DNA of 34,902 nucleotides. Source: Prevotellaceae bacterium UBA1710. GTDB taxonomy: Bacteria; Bacteroidota; Bacteroidia; Bacteroidales; Bacteroidaceae. The position numbers and the translations under genes are program-made. Below are positions 7,362 to 13,784 of the stretch, piece by piece. The notes beneath the pieces are model-generated. The model ran no database searches. It had not been told where the DNA came from and was given only the letters and a program-made list of their open reading frames with translations. Every line of letters begins with the position of its first letter. The first letter of the stretch is position 1. Location of the stretch: contig DCJC01000025.1 of NCBI GenBank assembly GCA_002317355.1, positions 1 to 34,902 on the forward strand, in the 5' to 3' direction.

Positions 7362-8471
7362 ATGAACAAAGAATTAGGAAAAGCTCTTGAAGGGCATAGT
7401 ATTGCGCTATTGTTGAGCGGTGGAGTCGATTCTGCCGTTGTGTTGCACGTGCTCTGTTCTGAAGGACTTAAACCTGATTGCTTTTATATAAAGATTGGTC
7501 CTGAAGAGCAGGAGGACTGGGATTGTACTTCCGAAGAGGATCTTGAGATGGCAACTGCTCTTTGCCATAGATATGGTTGCAAGCTTGAGATCGTAGATTG
7601 CCATCAGGAGTATTGGGATAAGGTGACAAAATACACTATGGATAAGGTGAAGAATGGCTTCACCCCAAATCCTGATGTGATGTGTAACAGACTTATCAAG
7701 TTTGGCGCTTTCTATGAGAAGCGAGGTCATGAATACGACTATATTGCTACAGGACACTATGCCCAGACTGAGATTGGTGAGGATGGCAGGAAATGGCTCG
7801 TTACATCACCTGACCCGGTAAAGGACCAAACCGATTTTCTTGCTCAGATATACGACTGGCAGTTGAAGAAGGCATTGTTCCCTATTGGCCATATGCATAA
7901 GGAGGAGGTGCGTAGAATCGCTGAGGAGAACCGTCTTATAAATGCCAAGAGAAAGGATTCACAAGGAATCTGTTTCCTTGGCAAGATAAACTATAACGAC
8001 TATCTCCGTCGCTATCTCGGTGAATGGGAAGGTGATGCCATAGATATTGAGACTGGTAAGCTCGTAGGTAAGCATAAAGGACATTGGTTCTGTACCATAG
8101 GGCAGAGAAAAGGACTTGGTTTCGGTGGTGGACCTTGGTTCGTCATCAAGAAGGATATCAAGAAGAATATCATCTATCTATCTCATGGATATGATCCGGA
8201 CTCTGCCTACAGCTCAGAGTTCTATATTCATGACTTGCATCTCCTTACTCCAGATGCCTTGATGCTTGAAACTGGAGAGGAATGTCAGATAACATTTAAG
8301 ATCCGTCATACGGCAGACTATGCTCATGCTACAATCTCTTCAGTAGGAGATGGTAAGTATCTTGTGAAGTCGGAGAAAGCAATTCATGGAGTTGCTCCTG
8401 GGCAGTTCTGTGTTATTTACGATGAACAGCATCATAGATGTTATGGCTCTGGTGAGATAGTACTAATCTGA
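7362..8471 (+). CDS. mnmA: tRNA-specific 2-thiouridylase MnmA
   Basis: MnmA transfers sulfur to U34 of tRNA(Glu), tRNA(Gln) and tRNA(Lys) in an ATP-dependent step. The PP-loop SGGVDS lies at 19-24. The two catalytic cysteines are Cys108 (NPDVMCNRLIKF) and Cys204 (SQGICFLG), and TIGQRKGLG marks the central domain before a C-terminal beta-barrel. The start at 7362 gives 369 residues, the usual size. A longer frame begins upstream at 7185 but would add 59 residues made from the 8-bp repeat and rsgA sequence, so I reject it. Bacteroidota often hold more than one MnmA paralogue; which one this is cannot be told here. No promoter is visible, so expression may come from the rsmA-frr-rsgA transcript through the repeat. 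Confidence 0.93.
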   Translation: MNKELGKALEGHSIALLLSGGVDSAVVLHVLCSEGLKPDCFYIKIGPEEQEDWDCTSEEDLEMATALCHRYGCKLEIVDCHQEYWDKVTKYTMDKVKNGFTPNPDVMCNRLIKFGAFYEKRGHEYDYIATGHYAQTEIGEDGRKWLVTSPDPVKDQTDFLAQIYDWQLKKALFPIGHMHKEEVRRIAEENRLINAKRKDSQGICFLGKINYNDYLRRYLGEWEGDAIDIETGKLVGKHKGHWFCTIGQRKGLGFGGGPWFVIKKDIKKNIIYLSHGYDPDSAYSSEFYIHDLHLLTPDALMLETGEECQITFKIRHTADYAHATISSVGDGKYLVKSEKAIHGVAPGQFCVIYDEQHHRCYGSGEIVLI

Positions 8472-8539
8472 TACTGTTAAACTTTGCTAAATTTCTGTTT
8501 AAATATAAGATGTAAAGTCTGTATTTGAGAAATATTTTG

Positions 8540-8634
8540 TAAATTTGCAGCCGATTTAGTCTGTTCGGGCTCGAATAAGTGGTAACATGGTGTTATCCGC
8601 CTGGCAGAAATAACAATTTATTACATAAAATTAA
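8540..8634 (+). promoter_or_regulatory. Promoter and structured leader of rplU-rpmA
   Basis: TAAATTTG at 8540-8547 fits the -7 element and is followed by GC, as at other promoters here. The remaining ~85 bases to the rplU ATG contain GGTAACA (8581-8587) pairing with TGTTATC (8591-8597), and no Shine-Dalgarno. The length and hairpin would suit an autoregulatory r-protein leader, but I do not recognise a named class. Confidence 0.55.
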
Positions 8635-8952
8635 ATGTACGCAATTGTAGAGATCAATGGTCAGCAGTTTAAGGCTGAGGAGGGCAAGAAGCTCTTCGTG
8701 CACCACATGAAGGACGCACAGGAAGGCCAGACCGTTGAGTTTGGGAAGGTACTTCTCGTAGATAACGAGGGTACTATCACAGTAGGTGCTCCAACTGTAG
8801 AGGGAGCAAAGGTAGTATGTGAAGTTGTTCAGCCTCTCGTGAAGGGTGACAAGGTCATCGTCTTCAAGATGAAGCGTCGCAAGGATGAGCGTAAGAAGAA
8901 CGGTCATCGTGCACAGTTCACACAGGTAGTAATCAAATCAGTTGTAGCTTAA
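8635..8952 (+). CDS. rplU: 50S ribosomal protein L21
   Basis: bL21 binds 23S rRNA on the large subunit. Its 105 residues open MYAIVEINGQQFKAEEGKKL and close with the family signature RRKDERKKNGHRAQFTQVVI. Codon use is strongly biased to GTA, AAG and CTC, as in other highly expressed genes of the window. It forms the standard pair with rpmA 20 bases downstream, under the promoter at 8540 and closed by the terminator at 9271-9301. Confidence 0.97.
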   Translation: MYAIVEINGQQFKAEEGKKLFVHHMKDAQEGQTVEFGKVLLVDNEGTITVGAPTVEGAKVVCEVVQPLVKGDKVIVFKMKRRKDERKKNGHRAQFTQVVIKSVVA

Positions 8953-8972
8953 ATCAAGGAGGAACTAAAGAA

Positions 8973-9236
8973 ATGGCACATAAGAAAGGTGTAGGTAGTT
9001 CTAAGAACGGCCGTGAATCAGCAGCTCAGCGACTTGGTGTTAAGATCTTCGGTGGTCAGTCTGTAGTAGCAGGCAATATCATCGTTCGTCAGCGTGGTAA
9101 CAAGCATTTCCCAGGTGCTGGTGTAGCACAGGGTAAGGATGACACTCTCTATGCTCTTATCGATGGAACAGTTAACTTCCACAAGGGTAAGTATGACAAG
9201 AGCGTGGTTTCTGTAATACCTGCTGCTGAAGCATAA
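8973..9236 (+). CDS. rpmA: 50S ribosomal protein L27
   Basis: bL27 reaches toward the peptidyl-transferase centre. The protein has 87 residues, with MAHKKGVGSSKNGRES at the start and the conserved ARRLG-like region as AAQRLGVKIFGGQSV. There is no cleavable N-terminal extension like that of Firmicutes L27. It is unusual for this phylum in having a clear Shine-Dalgarno, AAGGAGG at 8956-8962, ten bases before the ATG. It is the second gene of the rplU operon. Confidence 0.97.
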   Translation: MAHKKGVGSSKNGRESAAQRLGVKIFGGQSVVAGNIIVRQRGNKHFPGAGVAQGKDDTLYALIDGTVNFHKGKYDKSVVSVIPAAEA

Positions 9237-9270
9237 ACTTATTCAAACAAAATTTATTCCAAACAAACAT

Positions 9271-9304
9271 AAAAAGGCTCGTCATTTTGACGGGCCTTTT
9301 TCCT
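9271..9304 (+). terminator. Rho-independent terminator of rplU-rpmA
   Basis: AAAAAGGCTCGTCA (9271-9284) pairs with TGACGGGCCTTTTT (9288-9301) over 14 pairs with one G-U, around a TTT loop. Confidence 0.9.
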
Positions 9305-9326
9305 TGCCGTAAATCGTGACATTATA

Positions 9327-9493
9327 ATAACGTGAATTCGATGAATTTATGGCTATTTTGTTTGTAGTTGCTTTCGCGGTTTAAAAAAACAAAAGAAAAC
9401 CAAGTAAAACAAGAGAAAACAATTTGTTTTATTTGGTTTCATATGTTTTATTCTGTTTTTTAGGCGAAAGCAAATTGATCGATTTAACGTTAT
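9327..9493. repeat. 167-bp palindromic MITE-like element
   Basis: The left end ATAACGTGAATTCGATGAAT (9327 on) is mirrored by AAATTGATCGATTTAACGTTAT (9472-9493), with 19 of 22 positions complementary. Inside, TTGCTTTCGC (9368-9377) is mirrored by GCGAAAGCAA (9464-9473), and the A-rich interior keeps partial complementarity, so most of the element could fold into one long hairpin. No open frame is present. It lies between two converging terminators and is the most complete copy of the motif also seen at 1099, 18537 and 21645. Confidence 0.7.
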
Positions 9494-9530
9494 ATTATTG
9501 TTTGTAAGCCCCGAAGCGATAGGGTAATAA

Positions 9531-9561
9531 AAAAGCAGAAACCTTTGTGGCTTCTGCTTTT
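9531..9561 (-). terminator. Terminator of the bamD-rpoZ-DUF4293 operon
   Basis: AAAAGCAGAA (9531-9540) pairs with TTCTGCTTTT (9552-9561) with A/T runs on both sides. It lies 21 bases beyond the DUF4293 stop on the minus strand and could work in both directions. Confidence 0.8.
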
Positions 9562-9581
9562 CTAATATTATAGTGGTGGGA

Positions 9582-10049
9582 TTATCTGATTCTGTCTGCA
9601 GCTCTTACAAGACGCTCGTCGTCCATAATTCCCTTGTGGGCAAGGAGAAGGAAGATCATTGCGATAATTGGTGTGCAGAGCGCGAAACTTGGGCGGAAAG
9701 TAACTTCCTGTGCATCTATGCATGTGCAATAGATTAAAGCGCCAGAAACGATTGTTTCAACAAGGACTGCTGCAAGCTGGATGTAGCAGTTGAATGCCTG
9801 TGTCTTGCGGTTCTTGTACATGAAGATGATTGCAAGGCTCCAGAATGCGTTAAGAGCAAGAAAGAACATTGGAATGCCGAAGTAAGGGTAGGAGAGGGCT
9901 CCTGTGTCTCCGTCGAGAACGCCAATGCCGTTTATTGTTGAATTAGCTCCCATTCCGTTAGGAACGAGAACGCCGAAAGGCGCAACTGCACAAATGATGA
10001 AGCAGACGATGCAGAGGAAAAGATAGATGCTTTGCTTTCTCTGAATCAT
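9582..10049 (-). CDS. DUF4293 family membrane protein
   Basis: The 155-residue protein has four hydrophobic segments (about residues 8-30, 56-76, 86-108 and 120-138) and a short charged tail that ends RAADRIR, which I recognise from DUF4293 proteins of Bacteroidota. Its function is unknown. The gene is the last of bamD-rpoZ-DUF4293, starting three bases after the rpoZ stop, an order common in this phylum. The position next to bamD and rpoZ does not reveal a role. The call rests on the tail, size, topology and context. Confidence 0.85.
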   Translation of the reverse strand: MIQRKQSIYLFLCIVCFIICAVAPFGVLVPNGMGANSTINGIGVLDGDTGALSYPYFGIPMFFLALNAFWSLAIIFMYKNRKTQAFNCYIQLAAVLVETIVSGALIYCTCIDAQEVTFRPSFALCTPIIAMIFLLLAHKGIMDDERLVRAADRIR

Positions 10050-10052
10050 GGT

Positions 10053-10394
10053 TTAATCCTCATCCTCAAACTGACGCTCCTTAGCTGGATCACGCCAGTA
10101 GATGTTCTTTTCTACAAACTCCTGAGTAGCGAGAAGAGTTGGCTTTGGAAGCTTCTCATAGTAACGGCTAATCTCAATCTGCTCGCGGTTCTCGAATACC
10201 TCCTCGAGGCTGTCGTTGTAGCTTGCGAACTCAGCGAGCTTCTTGCTGAGGTCCTGCTTGATTTCAGCAGAGATCTGGTTAGCGCGCTTGCCGATGATAG
10301 CAACGCTCTCGTAGATGTTGTCTGTGTCGTCACAGAGATCCATGATGTTGCGTGTAACGGTATTAACCGGAGCCTTTGATTTCTTGTAATCCAT
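10053..10394 (-). CDS. rpoZ: DNA-directed RNA polymerase omega subunit, Bacteroidota type
   Basis: Omega helps fold the beta' subunit and assemble RNA polymerase. The protein has 113 residues and starts MDYKKSKAPVNTVTRNI. The conserved core is NIYESVAIIGKRANQISAEIKQDL (shown here as IYESVAIIGKRANQI, about 28-42), the Rpb6/omega helix. The rest is an acidic C-terminus ending KERQFEDED, which is longer than in Proteobacteria and typical of this phylum. The gene is between bamD (30 bases upstream) and DUF4293 (three bases downstream) and should be co-transcribed with both. Confidence 0.9.
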   Translation of the reverse strand: MDYKKSKAPVNTVTRNIMDLCDDTDNIYESVAIIGKRANQISAEIKQDLSKKLAEFASYNDSLEEVFENREQIEISRYYEKLPKPTLLATQEFVEKNIYWRDPAKERQFEDED

Positions 10395-10424
10395 TTGTAT
10401 TATGTTTTTAAATGATGTTTTTTA

Positions 10425-11261
10425 CTATTCTTTTACGTCTTTAGTGACTTTCTTGCACTTCTCGATATATTTCTCTGCTAAAGAGCGGTCTTTTGAGTCT
10501 GGGTATTCGTTGATGAAACCGTAGCACTCGTCTTCAGCATCTTGGAAACGGTCGATTTTCTTGCTTTCTACACTCTGTTGAGCAAGTTCGTACTTGCTCT
10601 TCATGATGAGTGATGCGAAACTCTCGCGATGTGAACTGTAAGGATAATCCTTAAGTGCGTTTTGCGCTGTTATGATACAAGCCTCATAGTTGTTTCCGCC
10701 GCTTGTACAGTTTCCGAAATATGTACCGAGGTTGTAATAGAGTTTGGCATTGATAAGTTCCTTCTCAATGAGTTTGTCCTGCAACTCGTACATTCTGTTC
10801 TGAGCCTTCTCTTTCATTGCAGAGAAAGGATAGATATCCATGAAGTCCTGGTATGATTTGATGGCGGTATAAGTATCCGACTGATCAAGACGAGGCTCTG
10901 GTGAACCATTGTAGAGGCTTTCACCGATATAGAAACTTGCCATTTCAGAATATGTTCCCTTTGGATATGTCTGAACGTATTTCTTGAAGATGTCAGCAGC
11001 TGACTCGTAGTCCTTGTCTTTGAATGTTGACATTCCGAAAAGGAATAGGCATTCCTCAGCGTTGTCGGTACCCTTCGTGATATTTATCATATCACCGAAG
11101 AGAATAGAAGCACGATTGTACTTATGCTGAGCATAGCTTTCCTTTGCGTATTCGTATCGGTATAATATGTCTTTTGTCTTATAGACGGCGTTGAATTCTG
11201 ATTTGCAACTGCAGAGCAGTAACGCTGCTGATGCTACAGAAAATAGAAGAGTCTTGTTCAT
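10425..11261 (-). CDS. bamD: Outer membrane protein assembly lipoprotein BamD
   Basis: BamD is the essential lipoprotein partner of BamA in inserting outer-membrane beta-barrels. The signal sequence ends in LLLCSC with the lipidated cysteine at residue 19, so the mature protein is anchored in the outer membrane facing the periplasm. The remaining 260 residues are TPR-like helices, with recognisable segments such as AKESYAQHKYNRASILFGDM, YESAADIFKKYVQTYPKG and FMDIYPFS. The length of 278 fits the family. It is the first gene of the bamD-rpoZ-DUF4293 operon, transcribed from 11290-11320 and divergent from uvrB. Confidence 0.92.
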   Translation of the reverse strand: MNKTLLFSVASAALLLCSCKSEFNAVYKTKDILYRYEYAKESYAQHKYNRASILFGDMINITKGTDNAEECLFLFGMSTFKDKDYESAADIFKKYVQTYPKGTYSEMASFYIGESLYNGSPEPRLDQSDTYTAIKSYQDFMDIYPFSAMKEKAQNRMYELQDKLIEKELINAKLYYNLGTYFGNCTSGGNNYEACIITAQNALKDYPYSSHRESFASLIMKSKYELAQQSVESKKIDRFQDAEDECYGFINEYPDSKDRSLAEKYIEKCKKVTKDVKE

Positions 11262-11289
11262 TAAATGACAATAATAATATTTCGGACTG

Positions 11290-11320
11290 CAAAATTACAC
11301 ATTATTCTTGTAATATCAAA
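11290..11320 (-). promoter_or_regulatory. Promoter of bamD operon
   Basis: On the minus strand TTTG (11320-11317), 19 bases, then TAATTTTG (11297-11290). The bamD ATG is 28 bases further on. Confidence 0.72.
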
Positions 11321-11382
11321 GTAGTAAGAATGATTTTTCACAAAAAAAATGGTATTTATAACATTTATTTCGAAGAAATGCG

Positions 11383-11390
11383 TAATTTTG
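11383..11390 (+). promoter_or_regulatory. -7 element of uvrB promoter, nearly leaderless
   Basis: TAATTTTG at 11383-11390 ends eight bases before the uvrB ATG at 11399, the same spacing as in front of rsmA. The -33 element is weak (TTTA near 11364). Confidence 0.55.
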
Positions 11391-11398
11391 CACCAATT

Positions 11399-13462
11399 AT
11401 GTCAATGAATGAGTTTAAATTAACATCAAAATATTCTCCAACAGGCGATCAGCCAGAGGCGATCAGGCAGCTGACCGAAGGTCTTGAGCAAGGCGATCGT
11501 GCTCAGGTTCTGCTCGGTGTGACTGGTTCGGGAAAGACCTTCACGATGGCAAACGTCATTGCCAATGTGAATCGTCCAACACTTATCCTTAGTCACAATA
11601 AGACTCTTGCTGCCCAGCTTTACGAGGAGATGAAAGGTTTTTTCCCTGATAATGCCGTTGAGTATTATGTCTCTTATTATGACTATTATCAGCCAGAAGC
11701 TTATCTCCCTCATACTGATACCTATATCGAGAAGGATCTTGCCATCAACGAGGAGATAGACAGGCTCAGACTTTCTGCTGTTTCGTCACTTCTTAGTGGC
11801 AGGCGTGATGTCGTTGTCGTGTCTTCCGTTTCGTGCATCTATGGAATGGGCGGTCCATCTTCCATGCAGGGTAGCATCATCAGTGTGAAGAGGGGGGGGA
11901 GAATAGACAGAAATGCTTTTTTGAGGAAACTCGTTGATGCTCTTTATGTCAGAAATGATATTGCTCTCGAGCGCGGAAATTTCCGTGTAAAAGGCGATAC
12001 GGTAGATGTGTCAATGGCGTATAGTGAGAACATTGTCCGCATCACTTTCTGGGATGACGAGATAGATGCAATCGAAGAACTTGACGGCTTGACATTCAAA
12101 CGCTTAGCTTCTTTTGATGACTATCAGATATATCCTGCAAACCTCTTCGTTACAACCAAGGATCAGGCGGATAGGGCAGTTCGTGATATTCAGGATGATC
12201 TGGTGAAGCAAATCGAATATTTCAGCGAACTTGGTGATGGAATAAAAGCGCAGAGAATCAAGGAACGTGTGGAGTATGATCTTGAGATGATCAAGGAACT
12301 CGGACATTGTTCTGGTATTGAGAACTATTCCCGTTATTTTGATGGCAGAAGTCCTGGTGAGAGACCTTATTGTCTCTTTGATTTCTTCCCTAATGACTTC
12401 CTCTTGATGGTAGATGAGAGTCATGTTTCCGTACCTCAGATTCGCGCTATGTATGGAGGTGATAGGGCGAGAAAACAGAATCTTGTGGAATTCGGTTTCC
12501 GACTCCCTGCTGCCTTTGATAATCGTCCTCTCAAATTTGAGGAATTCCAGCAGTTGGTTGATCAGGTGATTTATGTATCTGCAACTCCTGCCGACTTTGA
12601 ACTTGAAGAATCAGAAGGTATTGTAGTTGAGCAGGTTATACGTCCTACGGGATTGCTTGATCCTGAGATTGTCGTACGTCCAAGTGAGAATCAGATGGAT
12701 GATCTTCTTGAGGAAATCCTTGTCAGAATTGAGAGGAAGGAGCGCGTACTTGTCACTACTCTCACAAAACGAATGGCAGAGGAGCTGACGGCTTATCTCC
12801 TCGATAATAATATCCACGCAAATTACATTCATTCCGATGTCTCAACGCTTGATAGAGTGAAGATTCTGAGCGACTTAAGAGCTGGTGCGTATGATGTTCT
12901 TGTGGGCGTAAATCTTCTTCGTGAGGGACTTGATTTGCCAGAGGTTTCGCTTGTGGCTATTCTTGATGCTGACAAGGAAGGTTTCTTGCGCTCTCATCGT
13001 AGTTTGACGCAGACTGCAGGTCGTGCTGCCCGTAACGTCAACGGACTTGTGATTATGTATGCTGATACCATTACTGAGAGTATGCAGCAGACTATCGATG
13101 AAACTATGCGTCGTAGAAAGAAGCAGATGCAATATAACGAAGAACATGGCATTGTTCCTCAGCAGATTGTGAAGAATATCGGTGGTTCTGTACTCGCTAT
13201 GACGAGTGGTGGAAATGCAGACTCCAAGGCTTCTGAATCAAGGAAGAGCAAGGCGTATCAGCCTTATATTGAGAAGGAAACAACTGCGATGGTGGCAGAC
13301 CCTATTGTGGAGAAGATGTCGCGTAAGCAACTTGAGAACTCAATAGAATACACTACAGAGAAGATGAAGGAGGCTGCTCGCAATATGGACTTCCTGCAAG
13401 CTGCTCAATATCGAGATGAGGTTATTCGATTAAAGGATCTCCTTGCTCTTGCGAAGGAATAA
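11399..13462 (+). CDS. uvrB: UvrABC system protein B
   Basis: UvrB is the damage-verifying helicase-like subunit of nucleotide excision repair. The start at 11399 (MSMNEFKLTS; a second ATG is at 11405) gives 687 residues. Walker A is GVTGSGKT (40-47), the beta-hairpin that inserts at lesions is YYDYYQPEAYLPHTDTY, Walker B is DESHV, motif VI is QTAGRAARN, and the C-terminal UVR domain for UvrC contact is QLENSIEYTTEKMKEAA. The frame is open 168 bases upstream to 11231, but that stretch crosses the divergent bamD promoter, so I reject the longer form. An unbroken run of eight G at 11892-11899 encodes Arg-Gly-Gly in the coding sequence and is a potential slippage site. Confidence 0.96.
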   Translation: MSMNEFKLTSKYSPTGDQPEAIRQLTEGLEQGDRAQVLLGVTGSGKTFTMANVIANVNRPTLILSHNKTLAAQLYEEMKGFFPDNAVEYYVSYYDYYQPEAYLPHTDTYIEKDLAINEEIDRLRLSAVSSLLSGRRDVVVVSSVSCIYGMGGPSSMQGSIISVKRGGRIDRNAFLRKLVDALYVRNDIALERGNFRVKGDTVDVSMAYSENIVRITFWDDEIDAIEELDGLTFKRLASFDDYQIYPANLFVTTKDQADRAVRDIQDDLVKQIEYFSELGDGIKAQRIKERVEYDLEMIKELGHCSGIENYSRYFDGRSPGERPYCLFDFFPNDFLLMVDESHVSVPQIRAMYGGDRARKQNLVEFGFRLPAAFDNRPLKFEEFQQLVDQVIYVSATPADFELEESEGIVVEQVIRPTGLLDPEIVVRPSENQMDDLLEEILVRIERKERVLVTTLTKRMAEELTAYLLDNNIHANYIHSDVSTLDRVKILSDLRAGAYDVLVGVNLLREGLDLPEVSLVAILDADKEGFLRSHRSLTQTAGRAARNVNGLVIMYADTITESMQQTIDETMRRRKKQMQYNEEHGIVPQQIVKNIGGSVLAMTSGGNADSKASESRKSKAYQPYIEKETTAMVADPIVEKMSRKQLENSIEYTTEKMKEAARNMDFLQAAQYRDEVIRLKDLLALAKE

Positions 13463-13699
13463 TGGAAATGAAAAATTAAAAGTGAAAAATTAAAAATGTC
13501 GGTTTGAAGGGACTTGTGGGAAAATCGAACAATATTCCTTCGTAAATATTTTGTAGCACCCCTAAAAGTCCCATTCTTGCTCGATTCTTAGGAGCGGAGT
13601 CACAACGGACTTACAACGGAGTCATAACGGAGGTAGATAGGAGACACTTAGAGATACGGAAAAATCGAACAATTTTAAATCGTACTATTGAATACAAAA
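13463..13699. repeat. uvrB-rho convergent gap: A/T heptad scrap, 11-bp repeats and a 13-bp direct repeat
   Basis: After uvrB come two rounds of GAAAAATTAAAA (13472-13498). AAAATCGAACAAT stands at 13521-13533 and again at 13661-13673. Between them lies an 11-bp ladder at 13591-13633 (read on the minus strand as CCTCCGTTATG, ACTCCGTTGTA, AGTCCGTTGTG, ACTCCGCTCCT), which is related to the nine-unit array at 21346-21444 on the other strand. No gene is visible. Confidence 0.7.
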
Positions 13700-13734
13700 A
13701 AAGTGAAAAATGGGATCAACTCATTTTTCACTTT
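13700..13734. terminator. Bidirectional terminator between uvrB and rho
   Basis: AAAGTGAAAAATG (13700-13712) is perfectly complementary to CATTTTTCACTTT (13722-13734) with a 9-base loop and A/T runs on both sides. It serves both converging genes. Confidence 0.85.
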
Positions 13735-13784
13735 CTTTGTTATTGTATTTTCTGATTTTTCTCTTTTGACGTGTCGCTTTCCGC

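Noticed and set aside
11231..11398. 56-codon N-terminal extension of UvrB
   Set aside because: It overlaps the bamD start and promoter; the uvrB -7 element at 11383 lies inside it.
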